Under the pieces are notes generated by a model. That model had not been told where the DNA came from and did not search any database. It saw nothing but the letters and a program-made list of their open reading frames with translations. Below, piece after piece: positions 38,829 to 50,877 of a DNA stretch of 64,000 nucleotides. Location of the stretch: the NCBI RefSeq assembly GCF_900109995.1, contig NZ_FOCB01000003.1, forward strand, positions 62,001 to 126,000. The letters are read 5' to 3'. Source of the DNA: Pseudomonas sp. ok272 (GTDB taxonomy: Bacteria > Pseudomonadota > Gammaproteobacteria > Pseudomonadales > Pseudomonadaceae). Position 1 is the stretch's first letter. The number at the start of each line of letters is the position of its first letter. Made by a program: the position numbers and the translations under genes.

Positions 38829-40322
38829 ATGTCCCTGGCCATTGTCCACAGCCGCGCCCAGGTGGGCGTCGAGGCGCCCGCCGTCACGGTCGAAGTCCAT
38901 CTGGCCAACGGCTTGCCATCGCTGACGATGGTCGGGCTGCCCGAAGCAGCGGTGAAGGAAAGCAAGGATCGGGTACGCAGCGCGATCATCAATTCCGGGC
39001 TGCAGTTCCCGGCACGACGCATCACCTTGAACCTCGCCCCCGCCGACCTGCCCAAGGACGGCGGGCGGTTCGACCTGGCGATTGCCTTGGGCATCTTGTC
39101 GGCCAGCGTCCAGGTACCGACGCTGACGCTCGATGAGGTGGAGTGCCTGGGGGAGTTGGCCTTGTCCGGCGAAGTGCGAGCGGTTCGCGGGGTATTGCCC
39201 GCCGCCCTGGCGGCGCGCGCGGCCGGGCGCACCCTGCTGGTACCGCGGGCGAATGCCGAAGAGGCGTGCCTGGCGTCGGGGTTGAAGGTGATTGCGGTGG
39301 ATCACCTGCTGCAGGCCGTCGCGCACTTCAACGGTCACACGCCTATCGAGCCCTACGTGTGCGACGGTCTGCTCTACGCCATCAAACCCTACCCCGACTT
39401 GAACGAAGTGCAGGGACAACTCGCTGCCAAGCGCGCCCTGCTGATTGCCGCAGCCGGCGCCCATAACCTGCTGTTCAGCGGACCACCCGGCACCGGCAAG
39501 ACCCTGCTGGCCAGCCGCTTGCCGGGATTGTTGCCGCCGCTGGCCGAGCACGAAGCGCTGGAGGTCGCGGCGATTCAATCGGTCGCCAGTTGCGTGTCGC
39601 TCACCCATTGGCCACAGCGCCCGTTCAGGCAGCCCCACCACTCGGCGTCCGGCCCGGCGCTGGTGGGTGGTGGCTCAAAACCGCAGCCCGGTGAGATCAC
39701 CCTCGCCCACCATGGCGTGCTGTTTCTGGACGAGCTTCCAGAGTTTGATCGCAAGGTGCTGGAGGTTCTCAGGGAGCCCCTGGAGTCAGGCTGCATCGTG
39801 ATCTCCCGGGCCCGGGACCGCGTGCGTTTCCCGGCGCGCTTTCAGCTGGTGGCCGCGATGAATCCCTGTCCCTGCGGCTATCTTGGCGAGCCGAGCGGGC
39901 GCTGTAGCTGCTCGCCGGACATGATCCAGCGCTACCGCAACAAACTGTCGGGGCCGCTGCTCGACCGCATCGACCTGCACTTGACCGTTGCCCGGGAACC
40001 CACGGCGTTGAGCCCTACGCCCAAGACCGGCGACGACACCGCCTGCGCCGCGACGTGGGTCGCCGAGGCACGGGAGCGGCAACACCAACGCCAGGGCTGC
40101 GCCAATGCCTTCCTCGATCTGCCGGGGCTGCGGCGACACTGCCAGTTATCCAGCGCCGACGAACACTGGCTGGAAAGCGCCTGCGAACGGCTCACCCTGT
40201 CACTGCGGGCCGCCCATCGACTGCTCAAGGTTGCCCGCACCCTAGCGGACCTTGAGCAGGTCGAGTGCATCAATCGCCAACACCTGGCCGAAGCGCTGCA
40301 ATATCGGCCGTCGAATCAGTGA
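38829..40322 (+). CDS. comM: YifB/ComM family Mg chelatase-like AAA ATPase
   Basis: The 497-residue protein starts SLAIVHSRAQVGVEAPAVTV, has Walker A GPPGTGKTLLAS, LFLDELPEF as Walker B, a cysteine-bearing insertion (NPCPCGYLGEPSGRCSCSPD) and a C-terminal Lon-like/ComM helical domain. ComM is a hexameric helicase that promotes branch migration in natural transformation. AAGGA lies six bases upstream of the ATG at 38829. Confidence 0.93.
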   Translation: MSLAIVHSRAQVGVEAPAVTVEVHLANGLPSLTMVGLPEAAVKESKDRVRSAIINSGLQFPARRITLNLAPADLPKDGGRFDLAIALGILSASVQVPTLTLDEVECLGELALSGEVRAVRGVLPAALAARAAGRTLLVPRANAEEACLASGLKVIAVDHLLQAVAHFNGHTPIEPYVCDGLLYAIKPYPDLNEVQGQLAAKRALLIAAAGAHNLLFSGPPGTGKTLLASRLPGLLPPLAEHEALEVAAIQSVASCVSLTHWPQRPFRQPHHSASGPALVGGGSKPQPGEITLAHHGVLFLDELPEFDRKVLEVLREPLESGCIVISRARDRVRFPARFQLVAAMNPCPCGYLGEPSGRCSCSPDMIQRYRNKLSGPLLDRIDLHLTVAREPTALSPTPKTGDDTACAATWVAEARERQHQRQGCANAFLDLPGLRRHCQLSSADEHWLESACERLTLSLRAAHRLLKVARTLADLEQVECINRQHLAEALQYRPSNQ

Positions 40323-40334
40323 CCCTGGCACCCC

Positions 40335-41255
40335 TCAGCCCAGGTGCGCCACATCCGGCAACTCCATGGCCTGCACCTCGCCCTGCAGGAAGTCGCTCAG
40401 GCGGCGCAGACGTTCGCCGCCTGGACGGGTTTTCGGCCACACCAGGTAGTAATTCAAACCGCTGGCAACCGCGGTCGGCCAGGGCAGGCTCAAGCGGCCC
40501 TGGGCCACATCCTCGGCCACCATCAGCAAATCGCCCATCGACACGCCATAGCCACGGGCGGCGGCAATCATCCCCAGCTCCAGGGTGTCGAACACCTGCC
40601 CGCCCTTGAGCGACACCTGGTCGGACAAGCCCATGCACTCCAACCAACTGCGCCAGTCGCGGCGGTCAGGCGTGGGGTGCAGCAGTTCAGTGCTGACCAG
40701 CCGCTGGACATCCCAGGGCTGGTCATTGAGCACGTCGGGAGCGCCCACCGGGATCAGCAGCTCCGGGAACAGGTAGCTGGCCTCCCAGTCCGGCGGGAAC
40801 CGCCCGTTGCTCAACAGCACTGCACAGTCGAAGGGTTCGTGATTGAAGTCCACCGAGTCGACGTCCATCCAGGCACTGGTCAATTGCACTTCGTTGCCAG
40901 GCTGTAGATGCCGAAAACGGCTGAGCCGGGCCAGCAGCCAGCGCATGGTCAGGGTCGACGGCGCCTTCATGCGCAAGATGTCATCTTCGGCGCGCAAGGT
41001 ATTGCAGGCCCGCTCCAGGGCCGAAAAACCTTCACGCACCCCGGGCAACAACAGCCGGGCGGCTTCGCTCAATTGCAGGTTGCGGCCGTTGCGCAGGAAC
41101 AACCGACAGGCGAAGTGGTCCTCCAGGGTGCGGACATGGCGGCTCACGGCGCTCTGGGTGATCGATAATTCCTCGGCAGCACGGGTAAAGGAGCTATGCC
41201 GTGCCGCCGCCTCGAAAGCACGAAGGGCATAAAGGGGAGGAAGACGACGAGACAT
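40335..41255 (-). CDS. LysR-type regulator (GcvA-like)
   Basis: The 306-residue regulator has an N-terminal winged helix (LPPLYALRAFEAAARHSSFT, then RAAEELSITQSAVSRHVRTL) and a periplasmic-binding-like effector domain. The start PPLxALRAFEAAARH places it in the GcvA branch. The ATG at 41253-41255 gives the family start. It is divergent from the MATE exporter, which it may regulate, and the effector is unknown. Confidence 0.88.
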   Translation of the reverse strand: MSRRLPPLYALRAFEAAARHSSFTRAAEELSITQSAVSRHVRTLEDHFACRLFLRNGRNLQLSEAARLLLPGVREGFSALERACNTLRAEDDILRMKAPSTLTMRWLLARLSRFRHLQPGNEVQLTSAWMDVDSVDFNHEPFDCAVLLSNGRFPPDWEASYLFPELLIPVGAPDVLNDQPWDVQRLVSTELLHPTPDRRDWRSWLECMGLSDQVSLKGGQVFDTLELGMIAAARGYGVSMGDLLMVAEDVAQGRLSLPWPTAVASGLNYYLVWPKTRPGGERLRRLSDFLQGEVQAMELPDVAHLG

Positions 41256-41304
41256 CGGGAAAATTCCTATAGCGCAATTGGCAAACCGTACCAGAATCCC
41301 CATA

Positions 41305-41323
41305 GCATGAGTTTTAATCATGC
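41305..41323. promoter_or_regulatory. possible LysR operator
   Basis: GCATGA-N7-TCATGC is a six-base inverted repeat with a T-N11-A core between the divergent LysR and MATE genes, the form expected of a LysR-type box. Binding is inferred. Confidence 0.4.
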
Positions 41324-41407
41324 GAGCAATCGTTTTTATCCCTTTGTGCAATTGCCTGAGAGCGCCGAGAATCGCTTGCTTGCACATTTTTCGACGAAAG
41401 GAGCGTG

Positions 41408-42805
41408 ATGATCATGCAGCATCCAGCGCGTACCGAACTCTGGGCCATCCTGCGGCTGGCCGGGCCGCTGATCGCCTCGCAGTTGGCGCACATGCTGATG
41501 GTCCTCACCGACACCCTGATGATGGCCAGGATCAGCCCCGAGGCGCTGGCCGGGGGCGGCCTGGGGGCGGCGAGCTACACCTTCGTGTCGATTTTCTGCA
41601 TCGGCGTGATTGCCGCGGTCGGGACCCTGGTGGCGATTCGCAAGGGCGCCGGCGACATCGAGGGCGCCACCCGTCTGACCCAGGCCGGGTTGTGGCTGGC
41701 GTGGCTGATGGCCCTGGTGGCGGCCGTGCTGCTGTGGAACCTCAAGCCCGTGTTGCTGCTGTTCGGCCAGACCGAAAGCAACGTGCAGATGGCCGGCCAG
41801 TTCCTGCTGGTCTTGCCGCTCGCCCTGCCCGGCTACCTGACGTTCATGGCCTTGCGTGGGTTCACCAGTGCCATTGGCCGGCCGACGCCGGTGATGGTCA
41901 TCAGCCTGGTCGGCACCGTCGCCAACTTCTTGCTCAACTACGCGCTGATCACGGGGATGTTCGGCCTGCCGAAGCTGGGCCTGGTGGGCATTGGCCTGGT
42001 CACCGCCATCGTCGCCAACTGCATGGCGCTGGCCCTGGCCTGGCATATCCGCCGGCACCCGGCCTACAACGCTTATCCGTTGCGTAGCGGCCTGTCGCGC
42101 CTCAACGTCCCGTACCTGCGCGAGCTCTGGCGCCTGGGCCTGCCGATTGGTGGCACCTACGCGGTGGAAGTCGGCTTGTTCGCATTCGCGGCGCTGTGCA
42201 TGGGCACCATGGGCAGTACGCAATTGGGCGCCCACCAGGTCGCCCTGCAGATCGTGTCCGTGGCGTTCATGGTGCCTGCGGGGTTGTCCTATGCCATCAC
42301 CATGCGCATCGGCCAGCACTACGGCGCCGGGCAATTGCTGGATGCGCGCCTGGCCGGGCGGGTCGGGATTGTCTTTGGCGCGGTATCGATGCTGGGGTTT
42401 GCCATGGTGTTCTGGCTACTGCCCAATCAGTTGGTGGGATTGTTCCTGGACCACAACGACCCGGCATTCGCCGAGGTCATCCGCCTGGCGGTCAGCCTGC
42501 TGGCCGTGGCGGCCTGGTTTGAGTTGTTCGACGGTGTGCAGACCATCGCCATGGGTTGCATCCGTGGCCTGAAAGACGCCAAGACCACCTTCCTCGTCGG
42601 CCTGGGTTGTTACTGGCTGATCGGCGCACCCGCCGCGTGGTGGATGGCCTTCAACCTGAACTGGGGACCGACGGGCGTATGGTGGGGGCTGGCATTGGGC
42701 CTGGCCTGTGCGGCCGTGAGCCTGACCCTGGCCTTTGAATGGAAGATGAAGCGGATGATCCAGCGAGCGCCTGCGCGGCCGACATTCGAGGCCACCCAGG
42801 CTTGA
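41408..42805 (+). CDS. MATE family efflux transporter (NorM-like)
   Basis: The 465-residue protein has 12 predicted helices in two repeats with MATE features: LAGPLIASQLAHMLMVLTDT near the N-terminus and GLPIGGTYAVEVGLF at the second repeat. MATE pumps export cationic drugs using Na+ or H+. Several starts are close together; I chose the ATG at 41408 after AAGGAG, with 41414 as alternative. Confidence 0.9.
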   Translation: MIMQHPARTELWAILRLAGPLIASQLAHMLMVLTDTLMMARISPEALAGGGLGAASYTFVSIFCIGVIAAVGTLVAIRKGAGDIEGATRLTQAGLWLAWLMALVAAVLLWNLKPVLLLFGQTESNVQMAGQFLLVLPLALPGYLTFMALRGFTSAIGRPTPVMVISLVGTVANFLLNYALITGMFGLPKLGLVGIGLVTAIVANCMALALAWHIRRHPAYNAYPLRSGLSRLNVPYLRELWRLGLPIGGTYAVEVGLFAFAALCMGTMGSTQLGAHQVALQIVSVAFMVPAGLSYAITMRIGQHYGAGQLLDARLAGRVGIVFGAVSMLGFAMVFWLLPNQLVGLFLDHNDPAFAEVIRLAVSLLAVAAWFELFDGVQTIAMGCIRGLKDAKTTFLVGLGCYWLIGAPAAWWMAFNLNWGPTGVWWGLALGLACAAVSLTLAFEWKMKRMIQRAPARPTFEATQA

Positions 42806-42828
42806 TCGGCGCCCACCGCTGGGCGCCG

Positions 42829-44502
42829 CTAGCTGACGACGCCCAATCGCAGTTGTGGGTTGCTGCCGAACGTCAGGTACTCAACCAACTCCACCAGAGG
42901 CAACGGCTTGCTGATCAAGTAACCCTGCACCTGATCGCAACCAAACCCGCGCAGTAACGCCATCTGCTCAGGGGTCTCCACGCCCTCGGCGACCACTTCC
43001 AGGTGAAGGTTGTGGGCCAGGTTGATCATGGCATGCACCAGCTTGCGGTTCTCTTCGCGCTGTTCCATGCCGCCGACAAAGCTTTTGTCGATCTTGAGCA
43101 AGGTGATCGGCAGGCTGTTGAGGTGCACGAACGATGAAAAGCCGGTGCCGAAGTCATCCAGCGAAAAGCGCACGCCCAGGCGGCCCAAGGCATCCATGGT
43201 CTGCTTGACCAGGTCGCTGCGGCGCATGACCGCAGTTTCCGTCAGTTCGAACTCCAACCACTGCGCCTCGACACCGCGCTCGACAATCAGGCGGCTGAGC
43301 GTCGACAACAACTGGCTGTCCTGGAACTGGCGGAACGACAGGTTGATTGCCATGTGCAACGCCGGTATGCCCCGTTCACGCAGCGCCTGCATGTCACGCA
43401 GGGCGCGGGAGATCACCCAGTAGCCCAGCGGCACAATCAAGCCACTCTGCTCGGCCAACGGCACGAACTCACTGGGCGGCAACAGCCCACGCTCGGCATG
43501 ACGCCAACGCACCAGGGCTTCGAGGCCGAGGATCTGGCCATCTTCCAGGTTCAACCGCGGCTGGTAATGCAGCTCCAGCTCATCGCGGCGCAGGGCGCGG
43601 CGCAACTCGCTTTCCAGGTCGGCCATGCTGCGTGCGTTGCGGTTGATGCGCTCGTTGAAGATATGAAAGGTGCAGCCCTGCGTGCTCTTGGCCTGTTGCA
43701 TGGCGATGTGCGCGTGCCACATCAGCGGATCGGCACCGGCCTGGGCACGGGCGTGGGCAATGCCCAGGCTGGAGCCGATCAACAGGCTTTCACCGTCTAC
43801 CCAGTAGGGCTCGGACAACGCCTCGGTAATGCGCTCGGCCATCCACTCGGCGCGTTGCGGCGCGCGGCGCGTGTCGATGAGCAAGGCGAACTCGTCGCTG
43901 CCCAGGCGGGCCAGTTGATCACAGGCCTCCAACTGGCTCTTGAGCCGCGCCACGACCTGCAGGATCAAGCGGTCACCGGCCTGGTGGCCGAGTGCGTCGT
44001 TGGCGTGGCGAAAGTTGTCCAGGTCCAGGTGCCCCAACGCCAGGCCACGGCCTTCGTTTTCCGCCAGGCGCGCCGCCAGTAAGGTCTGGAAACCCTGGCG
44101 GTTGGCAATCCCCGTCAGCGGGTCCTGCTCGGCCAGGCTGCGCAAGGTATTTTCCAGCACACCGCGTTCACGCACATGGCGCAGGCAGCGACGCAGGGTA
44201 TCGGCGTTCAATCCGTCGCGGATCAACCAGTCGCTGATACCGTCCGGCGGCGTCTGCGGTTCGTGCTCCAGTAACAAGACGGTCGGCAGGCTGCAGCGCC
44301 CCGGCTCCGGTTGAAGGGCTGGAACCGTCAGCAGCACCGCGTTGCGATCATCACGAAATAGACTACTCACCGACTCCCAGGTCGGTGCACTGATCAGCAC
44401 GGCCGAGCCCCCCAGTGGAGCCAGACACTCGCGCAACAACGCTGCCCACGCTGGCTCAGGCGCCAGTAGCAGCAAACGCAAGGGTTCGACAGGCGTAGAC
44501 AA
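42829..44502 (-). CDS. GGDEF/EAL protein, probable c-di-GMP phosphodiesterase
   Basis: The 557-residue protein has an N-terminal receiver-like region without a clear phospho-acceptor (to about 110), a GGDEF domain whose motif is degenerate, GSDEF at 201-205, and an EAL domain with EAL at 328-330, NLSFRQ, ELTE, LDDFGTG, KIDKSFV and EGVET intact. It should hydrolyse c-di-GMP; the GGDEF domain may only bind GTP. It lies where P. aeruginosa has the phosphodiesterase ProE, from memory. No membrane segments. Confidence 0.9.
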   Translation of the reverse strand: MSTPVEPLRLLLLAPEPAWAALLRECLAPLGGSAVLISAPTWESVSSLFRDDRNAVLLTVPALQPEPGRCSLPTVLLLEHEPQTPPDGISDWLIRDGLNADTLRRCLRHVRERGVLENTLRSLAEQDPLTGIANRQGFQTLLAARLAENEGRGLALGHLDLDNFRHANDALGHQAGDRLILQVVARLKSQLEACDQLARLGSDEFALLIDTRRAPQRAEWMAERITEALSEPYWVDGESLLIGSSLGIAHARAQAGADPLMWHAHIAMQQAKSTQGCTFHIFNERINRNARSMADLESELRRALRRDELELHYQPRLNLEDGQILGLEALVRWRHAERGLLPPSEFVPLAEQSGLIVPLGYWVISRALRDMQALRERGIPALHMAINLSFRQFQDSQLLSTLSRLIVERGVEAQWLEFELTETAVMRRSDLVKQTMDALGRLGVRFSLDDFGTGFSSFVHLNSLPITLLKIDKSFVGGMEQREENRKLVHAMINLAHNLHLEVVAEGVETPEQMALLRGFGCDQVQGYLISKPLPLVELVEYLTFGSNPQLRLGVVS

Positions 44503-44769
44503 GCTAGCTCCCTAGACTCTGCAAAAGGATGTTGGCGGCGGGCCATTATGTCGCGCAGGTAAACAATGACCGATGACATTGATTATCAAACGCTATCTTA
44601 TACCGCTCTAAATCAAACTTTAGATGCACGTTAAGCTCGCATCCTGAGGGAAAGTAGCAAAACCGGCAAATTTAGATCGCGTGGTACGTCACAAGTCGGA
44701 GAGAGGCGGCAGAATCTGCGCATCCTGTTAAAATGCCCGCCCTTTTCGCAAACGACTCCTTTTACCGTC

Positions 44770-47408
<2,639 letters not shown>

Positions 47409-47437
47409 GTACAAGACGCAAGAACACCGCAGCCCCT

Positions 47438-47525
47438 GTGGGAGCGGGCTTGCTCGCGAAGGCGGTAGAACAGTCGACAGCGATGTCGGATGTTTTGGCC
47501 TCATCGCGAGCAAGCCCGATCCCAC
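47438..47525. repeat. REP pair (head-to-head), variant core
   Basis: Two inverted units with the variant GAGCGGGCTTGCTCGC core lie between converging xpt and acetyl-CoA hydrolase genes. This variant differs consistently in both arms from the other REPs. Confidence 0.86.
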
Positions 47526-47544
47526 AGGTGCCTTGTGCCCGTCG

Positions 47545-49467
47545 TTACTGCGTGGTGGCCTTCAAGCCTGCCAGCAACAACCGCTGGTACAGCTCTTCTT
47601 TCAGGCCGTCGGGCTTGGTCAGCTTCATCCGCTCAAGATGCGCCAGGTAGTCGGACGGCTCCGGCGCGTCCAGCGCAGCCTTGCCCAATTCCAGGATCTC
47701 GCTGAGCTTGAACTTGCTCTTGAGCCAGTTCAGTGCGCGCAATATATCCCGCTCCTGCGGGGTGAAATCACTGCCCAGCGGATACTCCGGGAACAACGGC
47801 CGATGACGGGCGGCAATCCCCTGCAGACGCTGGGGCGTGTTGTCGGCAAAGCGCGGATCAAGGGCGAAATCCTTCGCCAGCTTGCCGGCCTTCTGCGCCT
47901 GCTCGATCAAGCCTGGCTGGAAGCGCGAGTCACTGATGTTGAGCAACGCCTCGATCACCTTGGCATCGGTCTTGCCCCGCAGGTCGGCAATGCCGTACTC
48001 GGTGACCACGATGTCGCGCAGGTGCCTGGGAATGGTGCAGTGACCGTATGCCCAGACGATGTTGGAACTGACATCCCCTCCCGACTCACGCCAACTGCGC
48101 AGGATCAGAATCGAACGCGCGCCCTCCAGCGCATGGCCCTGGACCACAAAATTGTATTGCCCGCCCACCCCGCTGAGCACGCGGCCGTCTTCCAGCTGAT
48201 CCGCCACCCCGGCCCCCATCAGGGTCACGGTGAACGCGCTGTTGATAAACCGCGCATCCAGGCGCTGCAAGCGCTTGAGCGCTTCCTGGCCATACAGCTC
48301 GTTGATGTAGCTGATGGCGGTCATGTTGAATTCAGCGAGTTTTGCGTGGGGCAAATCCCTTAGACGCTGGTAGAAACTGCGCGGCCCGAGGAAGAATCCG
48401 CCGTGCACCGACACCCCGTCCTGGCGGGCCGCTTCGTCCAGCGTACCGGCGTTGGCCTGCTGCTGCAGCTCGACGCTGGGGTAGACCTTGCGGCGCACGA
48501 TCCCGGCATCGGACAGCGCCAGCAGGCCGTTGACGAACATTTCGCTGCAGCCATAAAGCCCCTTGGCGAAGGGCGCCACACCGCCTTCACGGCTGATCAG
48601 CGGGGCCCACTGGTGCACGTCGAGGTCGGTCAGCAACGCGCGATAGCCGTCGTTGTCGGCCTGGCGGGCGAGCAAGGCGGCCGTCAACGCATCGCCCATG
48701 GCGCCAATGCCGATTTGCAGGGTGCCCCCGTCGCGCACCAGGGTGCTGGCATGCAGGCCAATGAAGTGATCCTGCAGGCCGACCGGCATGTTCGGCGTGG
48801 AGAACAGCGTGCGGGTCTCCTGCTCGTCGATCAGCAGGTCAAAGATCCCACGCTCCACTTGCGCGTCACCGGGCATGTACGGCAGGTCGCGGTGGACCTG
48901 GCCGAGCAGCAGGATGGTGTCCCCGGCGGCCCGGCGCTTGGCGATCATCGGCAGCAGATCGAGGGTGATGTCCGGGTTGCAGCTCAGGCTCAGTCGCTCG
49001 GGCTGCAGGGGATCATGGGCCACCAGTTGCGCCACCAGGTTCAAGCCGGCGGCGTTGATATCCCGGGCAGCGTGGCTGTAGTTGCTGCAGACGTAGTCCT
49101 GCTGGGCGGACTCGCTGTGCAGCAGGCTGCCCGGCTGCATGAAGAATTGTTCGATATGAATGTTGGGCGGCAAACGGTCGCGATGCAGGTCAGCGAGGTA
49201 GTCCAGTTCCGGGTAATCGCCGAACACACGTTCGATGAACGGCTCAAGAAAGCGCCGCTGCAGGCCATCGCCCAGCGCAGGGCGCCCCAAGCTCAAGGCG
49301 GTGTACACCGTCAATTGGCGCTCGGGCAACTGGGCGATACGCCGGTAGAGCGCGTTGACGAAGCGATTGGGCTTGCCCAGCCCCAGCGGCATGCCGAGGT
49401 GAATATGCGCGGGCAAACGGGCGAGCACGTCATCGACGGCTTGCTCGATTGAAACGGACTGCATCAT
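47545..49467 (-). CDS. acetyl-CoA hydrolase/transferase family protein
   Basis: The 640-residue protein is a large member of the acetyl-CoA hydrolase/CoA-transferase family, with DPTKFKG-type features replaced by IGIGAMGDALTAALLA, VTEYGIADLRGKTDAKVIEA and the GVGGQYNFV glycine loop. It may hydrolyse or transfer CoA among short-chain acids; substrate unknown. The ATG at 49465-49467 has GGAG seven bases upstream. Confidence 0.85.
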   Translation of the reverse strand: MMQSVSIEQAVDDVLARLPAHIHLGMPLGLGKPNRFVNALYRRIAQLPERQLTVYTALSLGRPALGDGLQRRFLEPFIERVFGDYPELDYLADLHRDRLPPNIHIEQFFMQPGSLLHSESAQQDYVCSNYSHAARDINAAGLNLVAQLVAHDPLQPERLSLSCNPDITLDLLPMIAKRRAAGDTILLLGQVHRDLPYMPGDAQVERGIFDLLIDEQETRTLFSTPNMPVGLQDHFIGLHASTLVRDGGTLQIGIGAMGDALTAALLARQADNDGYRALLTDLDVHQWAPLISREGGVAPFAKGLYGCSEMFVNGLLALSDAGIVRRKVYPSVELQQQANAGTLDEAARQDGVSVHGGFFLGPRSFYQRLRDLPHAKLAEFNMTAISYINELYGQEALKRLQRLDARFINSAFTVTLMGAGVADQLEDGRVLSGVGGQYNFVVQGHALEGARSILILRSWRESGGDVSSNIVWAYGHCTIPRHLRDIVVTEYGIADLRGKTDAKVIEALLNISDSRFQPGLIEQAQKAGKLAKDFALDPRFADNTPQRLQGIAARHRPLFPEYPLGSDFTPQERDILRALNWLKSKFKLSEILELGKAALDAPEPSDYLAHLERMKLTKPDGLKEELYQRLLLAGLKATTQ

Positions 49468-49560
49468 CAGACTTCTCCCGACCCAGCCATCAATGGCGAT
49501 AGGTCGAGCTTGCCGGGTCTTGCCGGTCATGACCAGCCTTGAGGTCAAATTTCAGGTACA

Positions 49561-49586
49561 AAAAAGCCGCTCGAAAGCGGCTTTTT
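49561..49586 (-). terminator. terminator of cytochrome c5 gene
   Basis: Stem AAAAAGCCGCT / AGCGGCTTTTT with a CGAA loop, 16 bases past the stop of the cytochrome gene. Confidence 0.87.
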
Positions 49587-49602
49587 CGCTGCAGATGTGC
49601 GC

Positions 49603-50028
49603 TTATTTCAAGCCGGACATCTTCTCGATCGCACCCTTCAACTCGTCATCCGAGCAGTCGGAGCAGGTGCCTTTTGGCGGCATGGCGTTCAGGCCAGTGA
49701 TCGCCTTGGCCAGCAGGCCGGACAAACCGCCCTGGTGATCGGCACGGTCTTTCCAGGCCGCGCTGTCACCGATTTTCGGTGCGCCCAGCAGGCCAGTACC
49801 ATGGCAAGCGTTACAGTGTTTGGCAATCACCTCATCAGGGGTTTTCGCGCCACCGCCACCTGCCGAAGCAACGACGTCCATGCCCTTGCATTCCTCACCC
49901 TGAACGCAAACCTTACCAACGGGTTCAAGGCGTTTAGCGATATCGTCGGACGTCGTCGCCTGGGCGCTGGTAGCCCACAGGGCCAATACGGTTGCTGGTA
50001 CGGCCAGCATTTTCATAATTAGGTTCAC
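49603..50028 (-). CDS. cycB: cytochrome c5 (CycB-like)
   Basis: A 141-residue periplasmic monoheme cytochrome with signal peptide (LAVPATVLALWATSAQA), heme motif CNACH at 72-76, GLLGAPKIGD and the axial-methionine region GLNAMPPKGTCSDCSDDEL. The extra cysteine pair CSDC is typical of c5. I prefer the GTG at 50026-50028 because GAGG lies eight bases upstream; an ATG four codons on is the alternative. Role: electron carrier in respiration. Confidence 0.9.
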   Translation of the reverse strand: MNLIMKMLAVPATVLALWATSAQATTSDDIAKRLEPVGKVCVQGEECKGMDVVASAGGGGAKTPDEVIAKHCNACHGTGLLGAPKIGDSAAWKDRADHQGGLSGLLAKAITGLNAMPPKGTCSDCSDDELKGAIEKMSGLK

Positions 50029-50198
50029 GCGTTCACCCTCAATGGTGGCTAGTCACGCCCACGGCCACGGTTCGCAGGCGGGCGCAAGTATAGCGGTTAG
50101 CCCGCCACACGGAAACAACCCTAAACTCCAAGGGGTATTGAGTGATGGCGAAAATACCGCTCGGGCACCTCGCAAAGTCTTGCCGGGCGCCTTTTTTA

Positions 50199-50747
50199 TT
50201 AAAAATTCGCCGGGGTCGCTGCGCTGATTAGCCGCGCCGGGGCATCAAACGGGTTACGGAAGCGATGGGGCTTAGTGCTTTCAAAATAGTAGCTGTCACC
50301 GGCTTCGAGGACGAATGTCTCCAGCCCGACCACCAGTTCCAATCGCCCTTCAAGCAGGATCCCGGTTTCTTCGCCCTCGTGGGTGAGCATCTCTTCGCCG
50401 GTATCGGCGCCCGGCGGGTAGATCTCATTGAGGAAGGCGATGGTGCGGCTCGGATGGGCCTTGCCGACCAATTTCATGGTCACGGCGCCGTCAGAGATAT
50501 CAATCAGTTCGTTGGCTTTATAGACAATTTGCGTCGGGTTCTCCTGGAGGATCTCCTCGGAAAAGAACTCGACCATGGACATGGGAATGCCGCCAAGCAC
50601 CTTCCTCAGCGAACTGATGGAGGGGCTGACACTGTTTTTCTCGATCATGGAAATGGTGCTGTTGGTGACACCCGCGCGTTTGGCGAGCTCACGCTGGGAC
50701 AGACCTTTGAGTTTACGGATCGATTGCAGTCGTTCGCCGACGTCCAA
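50199..50747 (-). CDS. PauR/PuuR-like polyamine regulator (HTH-cupin), TTG start
   Basis: The 182-residue regulator has an XRE-type helix-turn-helix at residues 6-60 (RKLKGLSQRELAKRAGVTN, STISMIEKNSVSPSISSLRK) and a C-terminal cupin (about 110-180). It resembles PauR, which represses polyamine catabolism in P. aeruginosa. The start is a TTG at 50745-50747, preceded by GGAGG eight bases upstream; the nearby ATG at 50750-50752 is in another frame. Polyamine genes lie at 54.9 and 63.6 kb. Confidence 0.85.
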   Translation of the reverse strand: MDVGERLQSIRKLKGLSQRELAKRAGVTNSTISMIEKNSVSPSISSLRKVLGGIPMSMVEFFSEEILQENPTQIVYKANELIDISDGAVTMKLVGKAHPSRTIAFLNEIYPPGADTGEEMLTHEGEETGILLEGRLELVVGLETFVLEAGDSYYFESTKPHRFRNPFDAPARLISAATPANF

Positions 50748-50877
50748 TGCATTAGCCTCCCAGGATTCAAGTGGTGTCGATAGTGAGCGTTATCATGGCG
50801 ACAGCGTTCAGTATTTACAACACTTGAGCCCCCCGGTGCCGCAAACCCGGGCGGCTTGCTGGCACGCCTGCGGCCTA

